Source: Verrucomicrobiales bacterium
GTDB lineage: Bacteria > Verrucomicrobiota > Verrucomicrobiia > Verrucomicrobiales > DEV007
Direction: 5' to 3'
Assembly: GCA_029213005.1 (NCBI GenBank)
Contig: JARGPI010000009.1
Location: forward strand, 124,001 to 188,000
Length of the DNA: 64,000 nt
Shown: positions 18,729 to 27,244 of the stretch, piece by piece
Layout: each line of letters starts with the position of its first letter
Numbering within the stretch: the first letter of the stretch is position 1
Position numbers and translations under genes: made by a program
Notes under the pieces: generated by a model
The model's database searches: none
What the model saw: the letters and a program-made list of their open reading frames with translations, nothing else
What the model was told of the DNA's origin: nothing

Positions 18729-19787
18729 GTGCCTGAAGAAAACGAAATTACCTTCGACAAGGTAGACAAGCCCCACGACCGCCTCATTAAATGGAGCTTT
18801 GGTCGCAGTTACGTAGCATCCGCACACTGTAGAGCCTACTGTCCGGATGTCTTCGTTCCGATTGTCGACTGGGATGGGCTGACTACCCATCCGGGAAGTT
18901 TCGTGGATCCGGAATTAACCGAATCCCACACCGATTTGCTATTTAAGGCCCCGTTGGTCCAGAGCGGTGATTCGGCGATCTATTTTTATTTCCTGATCGA
19001 ACACATTACCAATCCGAAAGCGGACACGATTTTGCGATTGGCTGAATACAAACTCGATATTTGGCGCAGCCTCCGGCAGCAATCGCCAAAAAATGAGGCA
19101 TTCCAGATTCCGATAATTTTGGCCTATGTAATTCATCAGGGATCGACTTGGAATATGCCGACTCGAATCAGTGAGATGTTGGAAATACCCGAGAGTGCCA
19201 CCGAAGAGTTACGCGCTTCGATCTTTGAATTGGAATTGGATATGGGGTGCCTGCCCGTTGTTGTGCCCAAAGGGCAGCCTGAACAGCTCAAAGGTCACAT
19301 TTTGGGGCGGGTTACCCTGGCGATCATGAGTGCGGCGCGCGAAAACAGGGCTCTCGAATTTTTTAACGAGCATGGAGCGATGATTTCCGAATTGTTGAAA
19401 GAACAGGATTCCATGGCACTGTTAGGTACTCTTCTTCGATATATGTTTCAGGTCGATAATCGTTCGTGGAATCATCGACAGGAGGTGATCGAAACGATCG
19501 AAGACAAGCAAATTCAATCTAAAGCCATGAGCATCGCTGAACAACTGGAAGCCAAAGGCATCGAAAAAGGCATTGAGAAAGGCATCGAAAAAGGCATTGA
19601 GAAAGGCATCGAAAAGGGACGAGTCGGAGTTGCTCTGGCCCTTCTTGAGGGCTCGCTTGGTGATTTGCCTAACGAGTTGAAAGAGCGGATTGCGGGATTG
19701 GATTTTGAAGTCCTTCTGCTCTTTATCCGAAATGCCGGAAACTTTGGGTCGGTGGCCGATGTCGAAAACTGGCTGAACGAACGATAG
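18729..19787 (+). CDS. Rpn-type recombination-promoting nuclease / putative transposase (PD-(D/E)XK)
   Basis: 352 residues from a GTG start; no upstream ATG is in frame. The N-terminal ~130 residues match the Rpn/YhgA-like nuclease: KPHDRLIKWSF, then the catalytic pattern TDLLFK...YFYFLIEH followed by a lysine/arginine-rich helix (ADTILRLAEYKLDIW). Proteins of this family cut DNA and promote RecA-independent recombination in E. coli. The C-terminal region is helical and carries five tandem copies of GIEK (DNA repeat 19557-19616) before a final short domain. It is alone, with no mobile-element ends nearby, and convergent with the transglutaminase gene (15 bp gap). Confidence 0.85.
   Translation: MPEENEITFDKVDKPHDRLIKWSFGRSYVASAHCRAYCPDVFVPIVDWDGLTTHPGSFVDPELTESHTDLLFKAPLVQSGDSAIYFYFLIEHITNPKADTILRLAEYKLDIWRSLRQQSPKNEAFQIPIILAYVIHQGSTWNMPTRISEMLEIPESATEELRASIFELELDMGCLPVVVPKGQPEQLKGHILGRVTLAIMSAARENRALEFFNEHGAMISELLKEQDSMALLGTLLRYMFQVDNRSWNHRQEVIETIEDKQIQSKAMSIAEQLEAKGIEKGIEKGIEKGIEKGIEKGRVGVALALLEGSLGDLPNELKERIAGLDFEVLLLFIRNAGNFGSVADVENWLNER
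19557..19616 (+). repeat. In-frame 12-bp tandem repeat (GIEK x5)
   Basis: Five 12-bp units encode Gly-Ile-Glu-Lys. Two synonymous spellings alternate (GGCATCGAAAAA and GGCATTGAGAAA), so the DNA period is 24 bp, repeated about 2.5 times. Changes in copy number would keep the frame. Confidence 0.9.
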
Positions 19788-19802
19788 ATCGCTGCCGGGT
19801 TG

Positions 19803-20675
19803 TTAGCGTTTTTTTATCACAACACTGACATCCATCGACCGCTTTGGTCCGCCGCCGAGAAGGCTGCCTCTGATGGGCGCAACGTCGCCGTAGTCCCGGC
19901 CTCTCGCTACAGACACATAATTTTCGTCGACCCAGCATTGATTGGTCGGGTCCAGCCCAATCCAACCGGCTTCGGGAGCGAAAAAGTCGACCCAGGCGTG
20001 ACTCACACTGGTTCCGGTGAAAGTGGCGTCGTCGCCCTGGTCCAGGCCGGGATCGTAGAGATATCCGCTTACATACCGGGCCGGAATCCCGATGGAACGA
20101 CAGAGGCCGATTAAGAGGTGGGCAAAATCCTGGCAGGTCCCGACCCGGTTTTGCTGAACCTCGGCTGCGGTTGTCGCCCGATGGATAAGCTGCTCTTCCC
20201 AGCGACAGCTTTTGAAGACATGGAGACTGAGATTTTCAGCGATTTGGCCCCAGGTCTGCTCGCTATCCAGCGAGACGTCGACCGCCTCTTTCCAGATCTC
20301 CGGATTCTTCGCGACGTAGTGACTGTCGACCAGATATTCGTGAAGTGAATCGTCCGATTTGACGTCATTCAGATTGTCGAATTTTAAACCGCAGGCCGCT
20401 TCCTTCAAAGAGTTGTCGGGAACTGTTTCCACTTCGGCCCTGGAGGTGACACGGAGTTGAGGGTGCTTCTGTTCAACTTCAAATGCATGGACCAAATTCC
20501 CGTAAAGATCCCGCGAAACCATGATGCCTCCCTCCGGAACCGGGTCGACTACGATATTCAAATCGCCCGGGACCTGGCGCTCGTTCTCCTCCGGAGCGAG
20601 GCGCACCTCATTGATGTTAGAGCGCGCTGGAAGGCTGTAGTGAAAGATTGTGTCGTGAGTTATCGAAAGGAGCAT
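19803..20675 (-). CDS. Transglutaminase-like cysteine protease-fold protein
   Basis: 290 residues, no signal peptide, likely cytoplasmic. The N-terminal ~85 residues match the bacterial transglutaminase-like N-terminal domain (HDTIFHYSLPAR...NEVRLAP). The transglutaminase core follows with the complete triad: Cys181 (VGTCQDFAHL), His226 (SHAWVDFF) and Asp242 (WIGLDPTNQ). The C-terminal GRDYGDVAPIRG segment is typical. Members usually hydrolyse or crosslink amide bonds; substrates are mostly unknown. The family often neighbours alpha-E/ATP-grasp genes or MoxR systems; neither is adjacent here. Confidence 0.9.
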   Translation of the reverse strand: MLLSITHDTIFHYSLPARSNINEVRLAPEENERQVPGDLNIVVDPVPEGGIMVSRDLYGNLVHAFEVEQKHPQLRVTSRAEVETVPDNSLKEAACGLKFDNLNDVKSDDSLHEYLVDSHYVAKNPEIWKEAVDVSLDSEQTWGQIAENLSLHVFKSCRWEEQLIHRATTAAEVQQNRVGTCQDFAHLLIGLCRSIGIPARYVSGYLYDPGLDQGDDATFTGTSVSHAWVDFFAPEAGWIGLDPTNQCWVDENYVSVARGRDYGDVAPIRGSLLGGGPKRSMDVSVVIKKR

Positions 20676-20837
20676 CCTGAAAACATCTCGAATTGGTTTT
20701 TGGTTAATGCAACGGTAAAAAATTTACCAGTCACTCGGAGGATATTTACCAAAAAGCGGCAAAAATTAAACTGCGAGTAAAAAGTAAATTTACGTAACTG
20801 ACTTAAAATAAATAACTTAAAACTTTCTTTATCGAGT

Positions 20838-20853
20838 TGGCACGGATAAAGCT
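20838..20853 (+). promoter_or_regulatory. Candidate sigma-54 (-24/-12) promoter of the DUF4278 gene
   Basis: TGGCACGGATAAAGCT has a perfect -24 half (TGGCACG), and its GC is at the correct 12-bp register, but the -12 T residues are replaced by AA. The start codon is 45 bp from the end of the element. The leader is very A/T-rich. Confidence 0.4.
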
Positions 20854-20898
20854 TTTCTAACTATCGAAAATTTAATTAACTTATAACTGAAAAACATT

Positions 20899-21105
20899 AT
20901 GAAAGACCCTATCATCACTTATCGCGGAGCCAGCTGCCCAATGTCCGAATTGAACGACCAGCGTGTCAGCCAGCTCGAGCAACAACAGGGAACTCGCCGG
21001 ATCCAGTATCGTGGTCAGACGATGGAGGCAAACCTTCATCCTGAGCATAAGAAGAAGCTCCAAACCGTAACCTATCGCGGAGCGACGGCTGAGATTGAAC
21101 TCTAG
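20899..21105 (+). CDS. Small DUF4278-like protein
   Basis: 68 residues with three copies of a strand motif: ITYRGASC, IQYRGQTM and VTYRGATA. The repeated 'YRG' and the small size fit DUF4278, a short, uncharacterised domain best known from cyanobacteria. No signal peptide or membrane segment. It has its own possible sigma-54-type promoter and a strong terminator, so it is a single-gene unit. Confidence 0.7.
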   Translation: MKDPIITYRGASCPMSELNDQRVSQLEQQQGTRRIQYRGQTMEANLHPEHKKKLQTVTYRGATAEIEL

Positions 21106-21132
21106 AGTTCCAGATCTAACCAATTACATGAG

Positions 21133-21162
21133 AAAGGCGGCCTCCCCCGGTCGCCTTTTTTT
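21133..21162 (+). terminator. Intrinsic terminator after the DUF4278 gene
   Basis: A 10-bp stem (AAAGGCGGCC / GGTCGCCTTT, one G-T pair) with a TCCCCC loop is followed by a run of T (21156-21162). It sits between convergent DUF4278 and opgH; the A-run on the left strand may also serve opgH. Confidence 0.88.
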
Positions 21163-21166
21163 GTTG

Positions 21167-23299
21167 TCAGGCGGATTTTTCTTTGATCGCTTTCTGCCAC
21201 CATTCGGCAAGCTCTGACGAAGGGCGTAACCATGCCTGGCGGTGAAGCCAAAGCATATTGTCGATATCAGAAAGGATCGTAATGTATTGCCCCTCGTTCA
21301 GCCCTTCCGGTCCGCTTCTAAGAAGGCATTCGGCGAGACTCCGACCGGTTCCGGCATCTCCGAGAACGGGCGCTTTTTCCAGGGCATTGTCGCCATAAAC
21401 TTTCCGGCCATTCAAGAGTCTACGGCGGTTACGACGCAACAGGGAGACGTGAACCGCATTCAAAAAGGGATCAAGAACGGCTGAGGTCAGACCGTGGAAG
21501 CGTTCGCCAACGTAGGGCGTGGGGTTCAGGGCTTCCACGAGCTCCGGTGGAGGCGAGACTTCTTCCGGTATCAGGAAAAGTCCGTCTTTTCTGGCATCGA
21601 TCCCGAAATTGGGGCGGCTCGTCCAGACCGAGATTGGTATCGCCATCCAGAGACCGAGCAATACCGGGAAAAGCCACCAAAATAACGTTGTATCCACCAT
21701 GATGGCCCCGATCCCGGCAGCGAATCCTAAAATTGTCTGCCAGCCGTGAGTCATGGCAGCCTCTTCCCAGCTGGTTCCCTGGGCGCCACGTCTCTGAGTT
21801 GACCAACCGATTGTCATTCCGAGGAGGTTCATCAACACAAATTGCGAGTGGAAGAGCATCATCACAGGGGCGATCAGGGCCGAAAAGATCGTTTCAGCGA
21901 TCGCCCCGGTAACGGCATTTAACCGGCCGCCAAATTGGGCTGCCCTTTCTCCGTCATACATCAGATCAATCAGACAGAGTATTTTCGGGCCGAAGAGTAG
22001 AATAGCGGTAAAAACCAGAATCGTAATTCCCTGATGGCTTGCCAATCCGAGGCCCGATTCTCCCTCCAGGGCCCGCCAGAAGGCGATAATCATGAAAATG
22101 AACCAGAGGGGTGCAGTCGCATAGCCGAGAATGCCGTTGGCGAGATGGATCCGGGTTTTGCCCCTCAAACCCCGGGCAAAAAGCAGCATGGCGTGCTGGA
22201 GATTTCCCTGGCACCAGCGTTGGTCCCGTTTTGCAAAATCCACAATACTCTGAGGGCCTTCTTCATAGCTGCCTCCCAAATCCTGAGCCAGCCAGACCTC
22301 CCATCCGGCTCGCCTCAACAAACCGGCTTCCACAAAGTCATGGGACAGAATGTGGCCTCCAAACGGCTTCTTACCGGGCAGTTTCGGTAATTCGCACTGC
22401 TCGATGAAGGGGCGGAGGCGAATGATGGCATTGTGCCCCCAGCAATTTCCTCCGCAGCCTTGCCAGAAGGCGAGACCTTCCATGAAAATTTTACCGTAGA
22501 GCCGGTTCGAAAATTGCTGCATTCGTCCGAATAGCGATTCCCCACCGGCGAGAGCGGGAGCTGTCTGGAGCAGGGCCACTTGAGGGTTTGCCTGCATTCG
22601 TCGAAGCATCTGAACGAGCGTGTCTCCCGTCATGATACTGTCGGCATCCAGAACCAACATGTAATCATAGCTGTCTCCCCAGGTCCGGCAAAAGTCGGAA
22701 ATGTTGCCACTTTTCTTTGCGAAATTATCGGGGCGACGACGATAAAAAACACGGTCCTCGGTTTTCAGGTCGCTGCAGAGTTTCATCCAGGCCGCTTCCT
22801 CGGCAACCCACTGTTCGGGTTTGGTCGAGTCGGATAGCACAAAAAAGTCGAAGGCGTCGCTTTCGTCCTCTTTCATCACCGAGCTGAAAATTGCGCGGAT
22901 TCCGGAGAAAACGCGGTCGACAGGTTCGTTGTAAACCGGAATCACAACAGCCACTCTCGGGTCTCCGACAATTTCTTCGGTGGAATCAGCGGTGGGAGCG
23001 TCGCAGCCTTTCAGTCCGAATCTTACGATGAGAAATCCAAAGAGAGCGTGGGTAAATCCGAAGGCCAGATACCCGAAAAGGATCGTGAAAACGGACCACA
23101 GCAGGGTAGAGGAAAAGGTCCACCCAAATCCCCACAGATAGTCCGCCATGAGGTAGGAGCCCACCGCCGTGAGAGCCAACATCACGGTGAAAAACACGAA
23201 TGTTGTCCATCCCGAACTGTGCTCCAGCGCCATGCGTTCTTCGGAGCGCTCCCGCTCATCATCCCGGTCCGGGAGATCGGAATTATCACTGCTTGTCAT
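21167..23299 (-). CDS. opgH: Periplasmic-glucan glucosyltransferase OpgH (MdoH)
   Basis: 710 residues; inner-membrane GT2 family enzyme that builds the beta-1,2-linked backbone of osmoregulated periplasmic glucans. Two N-terminal TM segments (~30-90) precede the cytoplasmic GT domain with VAVVIPVYNEP, the metal-binding DADS (YMLVLDADSIMTGDTL), the acceptor region GHILSHDFVEAGLLRRAGW, and the processive signature QRWCQGN. Several TM segments follow. Shorter than E. coli OpgH (847 residues) mainly at the N-terminus. Last gene of an opgG-X-opgH operon; only 6 bp separate it from X. Confidence 0.93.
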   Translation of the reverse strand: MTSSDNSDLPDRDDERERSEERMALEHSSGWTTFVFFTVMLALTAVGSYLMADYLWGFGWTFSSTLLWSVFTILFGYLAFGFTHALFGFLIVRFGLKGCDAPTADSTEEIVGDPRVAVVIPVYNEPVDRVFSGIRAIFSSVMKEDESDAFDFFVLSDSTKPEQWVAEEAAWMKLCSDLKTEDRVFYRRRPDNFAKKSGNISDFCRTWGDSYDYMLVLDADSIMTGDTLVQMLRRMQANPQVALLQTAPALAGGESLFGRMQQFSNRLYGKIFMEGLAFWQGCGGNCWGHNAIIRLRPFIEQCELPKLPGKKPFGGHILSHDFVEAGLLRRAGWEVWLAQDLGGSYEEGPQSIVDFAKRDQRWCQGNLQHAMLLFARGLRGKTRIHLANGILGYATAPLWFIFMIIAFWRALEGESGLGLASHQGITILVFTAILLFGPKILCLIDLMYDGERAAQFGGRLNAVTGAIAETIFSALIAPVMMLFHSQFVLMNLLGMTIGWSTQRRGAQGTSWEEAAMTHGWQTILGFAAGIGAIMVDTTLFWWLFPVLLGLWMAIPISVWTSRPNFGIDARKDGLFLIPEEVSPPPELVEALNPTPYVGERFHGLTSAVLDPFLNAVHVSLLRRNRRRLLNGRKVYGDNALEKAPVLGDAGTGRSLAECLLRSGPEGLNEGQYITILSDIDNMLWLHRQAWLRPSSELAEWWQKAIKEKSA

Positions 23300-23305
23300 A
23301 GAAGA

Positions 23306-23911
23306 TTAATGGGTCGCGATAAAGAGGAAGAGAAGCATCAAACCGAGGCTGGCCCAGAAAATCCACCAGGTGGCAGTCCGCCACTGGGACATTTTTTCGA
23401 GGGTTCGTGTCGCTGTGTTGACGATTCCCAGATCGATCGGTCTCGGGCGCATTTCGACGAATCGGAAATCGGGGTCGGCGTAGAGATAGGCTTTTCTCAT
23501 CGCCTCCGAAAAATTTTCGGGCAGGGGAGTGCCGGACAGGAAAAATTGCTGCCAGGGGTATCGGGATTGAACTGACATTAACGCGAGCCTTCCACGGGCG
23601 GAGAGCCGGTCTTCGGGCTCAGCATCGGGTTCGTCGAGCACCGCACGGAACCACTCCACCATGAGACGATCGATTTCCTCCGCCGCCAATTCCACCGCAG
23701 GCCGGTCCGGCTCGTTTTCCAGTCGGTCGTTTGCAATGCCCAACACTTTGAGAACCAAAGAGCTGAGTAGCAGTTTGTTGGTGACACCCAGTGACGATAA
23801 ATAGGCTTCGACCCGGGTATAGGCCTCGTTCCAATCGTTTAGGGAATGCTCCGACGCCACCGATTGATCGGTGATGTCCGGCACAGTTAAGGGTTCCACT
23901 GATAACTCCAT
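23306..23911 (-). CDS. Membrane-anchored protein of unknown function between opgG and opgH
   Basis: 201 residues from the ATG at 23911; an ATG at 23956 adds 15 residues and increases overlap with opgG. The body is hydrophilic and mostly helical, with a conserved-looking centre (RYPWQQFFLSGTPLPENFSEAM). One TM segment lies close to the C-terminus (about residues 180-199, WWIFWASLGLMLLFLFI), so the bulk faces one side as a tail-anchored protein. I do not recognise the family. OpgH here is short at its N-terminus relative to gammaproteobacteria, so this protein may supply an equivalent cytoplasmic region or act as a glucan-synthesis partner; inferred from position only. Confidence 0.75.
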   Translation of the reverse strand: MELSVEPLTVPDITDQSVASEHSLNDWNEAYTRVEAYLSSLGVTNKLLLSSLVLKVLGIANDRLENEPDRPAVELAAEEIDRLMVEWFRAVLDEPDAEPEDRLSARGRLALMSVQSRYPWQQFFLSGTPLPENFSEAMRKAYLYADPDFRFVEMRPRPIDLGIVNTATRTLEKMSQWRTATWWIFWASLGLMLLFLFIATH

Positions 23912-25467
23912 GTCTCGGATAAAATCTGATTGGTTTTGGGATCCCGCAGTAGACATCGCAGTTCTATTGGATCGGAATTGTCGTCATCGGTATCCAGTTT
24001 GAATTCGACTCGCCACCCACCGGTGATGACGTTTTTAAAGCACTGATTTTCATTAACGAAGCCATTGTTGCCTGATGAAATTTCAGCATAAACCGAGCCA
24101 TCCGCCGGAATTTGCTTGAGATTGGGGCCGTTAAAATCGAGCACAAAACGCCGGGTGTCGGGGTAGCGAACATCGACGCCGACCCTTGTGGCTTCGACCC
24201 GCTCCGGCGAGATCGAGTCCTCGTCGTTTTTCTTCATTGAGAGCGTGTAACCGTAGCGAAAAGGCGAGAGATGGCCGCCTCTGGGTGGGTCACGCGGCTC
24301 AAAAAACGAGACGATGTTATCAAGGACTTCGCTGGTGGTGGGAAGTTCCACCAAACGGACCGCGCCTTCACCCCATTTTCCGTGGGGTTCGATCCAGGCG
24401 GTTGGAGTCAGGTGGTAGGGATTTTGAAGGTCCTGATAGTTGCGGAAGTCCCGATCACGTTGCATTAAGCCAAACCCTTTCACATCCGGGGTGTTGAAAA
24501 AGGAGAAACGAATCCGGCCCGGACTGTTAAAAAGTGGTCTCCATACGGTTTCATCGTTCCAGCTTCGGAAAATCAAGCCGTCCGAGTCGTGCACTTCGGG
24601 ACGCCAATCATGGAAGCGTTTCTCCGCTGAGTTTTCCCCATACCAGAACATGGAGGTCAGCGGCGCCATCCCGATCGATTCGACGGGATTTCGGAAGAAT
24701 AACGCGACTTCAATTCTCGCATCGGTGCTGGTTCCCGGATAAATCTCGAAGCGGTACGCTCCGGCGACGCTTTTGCTATCGAGCAGGGCATAGAAAGTGA
24801 GTGTTTCATCGCCCGGTCGGGGCTCCACGATCCAGTATTCTACAAACTCGGGGAATTCCTCAGGCGCTTTATGATGGGCGACATTCAGGGCGAGGCCCCG
24901 TGCCGAAATGCCATATCGTTGGTCACGTCCGAGGAGGCGGAAGTAGCTTGAACCGAGAAAGGAACCGATCTCATCGAAATTTTCGGGGTTGTCGTGCAAG
25001 GGGTGAGTGATTCGGAAGCCTGCGTATGCCCCGACTTTACCGATGTCTTTCGGAGGGTCGAGAACGAGCTTCGAGTAATCAAAGTGAGCGGGATCAAATG
25101 GAGCCGGCCTGGTCGCAAGCGTTTCGGGATCAACCAGGTTCATCTTCACCGCCCGCTTAAAAAGATAGCCGGAATGGAAAAATTGGAGCCGGAAACGGCA
25201 GTCTTGTTTGTCAGCCCAGAGGACCGATTCTTTCCCCGGAGTGATTGCGCGATATTGATCGTAGTTCAATTCCTGCAGCGCATTATCGAGGGGCGGTGCC
25301 TCTTGATAGTCCGAGGCGGCGAGAATTTTTGCTTTCTCCACGACGGTCTCAAAGAGGTTGTCTTGAGCTGCAAATGAAGCTCCGGGATGAAATGGAACGA
25401 TAGCAATCCAGAACACCCATAAAAAATCGCGAAGGAATTTGAAATCACTTTTGGGGAACACCATCAT
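23887..25467 (-). CDS. opgG: Periplasmic glucan biosynthesis protein OpgG (MdoG)
   Basis: 526 residues with a signal peptide (FLWVFWIAIVPFHPGASFAA). OpgG is the periplasmic partner of OpgH in making or branching osmoregulated glucans. Recognisable family segments include FETVVEKAKILAASDYQ, the N-terminal beta-sandwich with AYAGFRITHPL, FLGSSYFRLLGRDQRYGISARGLALN, the SMFWYGENS region, and HDSDGL followed by the C-terminal Ig-like part. First gene of the operon; its end overlaps the start of the next gene by about 25 bp. The 167-bp upstream gap contains a 10-bp palindrome ATAACGTTAT (25485-25494). Confidence 0.93.
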   Translation of the reverse strand: MMVFPKSDFKFLRDFLWVFWIAIVPFHPGASFAAQDNLFETVVEKAKILAASDYQEAPPLDNALQELNYDQYRAITPGKESVLWADKQDCRFRLQFFHSGYLFKRAVKMNLVDPETLATRPAPFDPAHFDYSKLVLDPPKDIGKVGAYAGFRITHPLHDNPENFDEIGSFLGSSYFRLLGRDQRYGISARGLALNVAHHKAPEEFPEFVEYWIVEPRPGDETLTFYALLDSKSVAGAYRFEIYPGTSTDARIEVALFFRNPVESIGMAPLTSMFWYGENSAEKRFHDWRPEVHDSDGLIFRSWNDETVWRPLFNSPGRIRFSFFNTPDVKGFGLMQRDRDFRNYQDLQNPYHLTPTAWIEPHGKWGEGAVRLVELPTTSEVLDNIVSFFEPRDPPRGGHLSPFRYGYTLSMKKNDEDSISPERVEATRVGVDVRYPDTRRFVLDFNGPNLKQIPADGSVYAEISSGNNGFVNENQCFKNVITGGWRVEFKLDTDDDNSDPIELRCLLRDPKTNQILSETWSYQWNP

Positions 25468-25634
25468 ATTGCCGTGAAGCAGTTATAACGTTATCGCGTT
25501 ATATTTTGAATTGTCGATCAAAATGTTTCGACGAATTGGCCTTTAATGTTTCGTAACTTTTACAGGTTGTTCAGTCTCCGCTATCACGGCGGGATTACCT
25601 CTTTTCAAAGCGAAGATGTTTAAGACAATCAGGC

Positions 25635-27224
25635 ATGTCGATTTCATCATATTTTTCGAGAGTGGTCGCTCTCAAACACACTACGATTTTCGGGCTTTTG
25701 TTGATTCCGCTATTGAGTCGGGCTGAGCTCAAACTGCCCGCGATTATCAGTGATCACATGATCCTTCAGCAAAAGCAGGTCAACCCGATATGGGGATGGG
25801 ACACCGCGGGGACAGAGGTGAAGGTTACCTTCGGGAATCAGGCGAAAACCGCGACAGCTGGCGAAGATGGCAAATGGACCGTGAAGCTGGATCCGCTTGA
25901 TGCCAGCGCCGAACCTGAAATGCTGGTGATCGAGGGCACTTCAAAGCGGGAAATCAGCGACGTTCTCGTTGGCGAGGTCTGGATGTGTTCCGGTCAGTCC
26001 AATATGGGGATGACGGTCGGAGGCGACTGGAAATACGAAGTCGAAACGCTCAGTTCCAATCATCCCAATCTTCGACTGATCACTGTGCCTCGTGTCGGCA
26101 GTCAGGAAGCAAAGACCGATTTTAACGGCAAGTGGGAATCGGCCAATCCCAACTCTTCGAAGAATTTCAGTGCCGTCGGTTTCTTTTACGGGCGTTACCT
26201 CCATGAAATTCTCGGGGTTCCAGTTGGACTGATCAACAACTCCTGGGGAGGATCGGCTGCGGAAGCCTGGGTCCGTCGGGAATCTCTGGAAAAGGATCCG
26301 AGATTCAAATCAACGATGGAGAACTGGGTTGCCCGGGAAACGCAGCTCAGCAGTGAAGAGGCCCGGACCAAATTCGAAACGGATCTAGCCGCGTGGAAGG
26401 AAAAAGCGAAAGCGGCCAAAGAAGCCGGGGAAAAGCCGCCGAGAGGGCCTGCCTCTCCGGATTCCATTTTGAATGGCAACTCCCGTCCCGGTAATATTTT
26501 CTACGGCATGGTATACCCGACGCTTGGCTATGGAATGAAAGGGGTAATTTGGTACCAGGGCGAGAGCAATGCCGGGCGCGCGTGGGATTATTCCCGTTTG
26601 TTTCCCTATATGATTGAGCAGTGGCGGGCTGAATGGGGGCAGGGTGATTTCCCTTTCTACTGGGTCCAACTCGCTGATTTTATGTCCGAAACGGACCAGC
26701 CCGGAGAAAGTGCCTGGGCCGAGTTGAGGGAGTCCCAGACTAAAACCATGTCGCTACCCAACACTGGCGAAGCAGTGATTATCGACCTCGGTGAAGGCAA
26801 CGATATTCACCCGAAAAATAAATACGATGTCGCAGCGAGACTGGTTCGCTGGGCGCTGGCGAAAGACTACGGAATAAAGAATATCGAACCTCAGAGCCCG
26901 CAGTATCAGGAGATGAGTGTTTCGAAAGGGAAAGTGAGCCTGACCTTTGATCATGTTGGGGGCGGACTCAGAACCGTTGATACTTCCGACGTGAAAGGTT
27001 TTGCCATTTGCGGAGAAGACAGGAAGTGGGTATGGGCAAAGGCGAAAATTACCGGAGCCAATACCGTTGAGGTATGGGCCGAAAATTTGGCCGAACCGGT
27101 TGCCGTTCGCTACGCCTGGGCGAACAATCCGGTTTGTAATGTCTATTCGAAGATCGGACTCCCGTTGACTCCTTTCCGGACCGATGATTTTCGGATGACT
27201 ACCCAACCGTCCGCTGCTAACTGA
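25635..27224 (+). CDS. Secreted sialate O-acetylesterase-like SGNH esterase
   Basis: 529 residues with an N-terminal signal peptide ending near SRA (residue 30). An Ig-like/jelly-roll N-terminal part (ISDHMILQQKQVNPIWGW) is followed by the SGNH core. The nucleophile motif is CSGQSNM (Ser122), the block VIWYQGESN follows, and the catalytic Asp-His motif is in GEGNDIHPKNK. A helical, Lys/Glu-rich insertion (about residues 235-280) occurs in the middle. These enzymes remove acetyl groups from sialic acids or acetylated plant and algal glycans; PVC genomes carry many copies. It is followed 20 bp later by the ThuA-like gene, probably co-transcribed. Confidence 0.9.
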   Translation: MSISSYFSRVVALKHTTIFGLLLIPLLSRAELKLPAIISDHMILQQKQVNPIWGWDTAGTEVKVTFGNQAKTATAGEDGKWTVKLDPLDASAEPEMLVIEGTSKREISDVLVGEVWMCSGQSNMGMTVGGDWKYEVETLSSNHPNLRLITVPRVGSQEAKTDFNGKWESANPNSSKNFSAVGFFYGRYLHEILGVPVGLINNSWGGSAAEAWVRRESLEKDPRFKSTMENWVARETQLSSEEARTKFETDLAAWKEKAKAAKEAGEKPPRGPASPDSILNGNSRPGNIFYGMVYPTLGYGMKGVIWYQGESNAGRAWDYSRLFPYMIEQWRAEWGQGDFPFYWVQLADFMSETDQPGESAWAELRESQTKTMSLPNTGEAVIIDLGEGNDIHPKNKYDVAARLVRWALAKDYGIKNIEPQSPQYQEMSVSKGKVSLTFDHVGGGLRTVDTSDVKGFAICGEDRKWVWAKAKITGANTVEVWAENLAEPVAVRYAWANNPVCNVYSKIGLPLTPFRTDDFRMTTQPSAAN

Positions 27225-27244
27225 TCAGTAAATTCTGACTAACT

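Noticed and set aside
21133..21162. A possible small RNA in the DUF4278-opgH gap
   Set aside because: The structure is fully explained by a terminator with a T-run.
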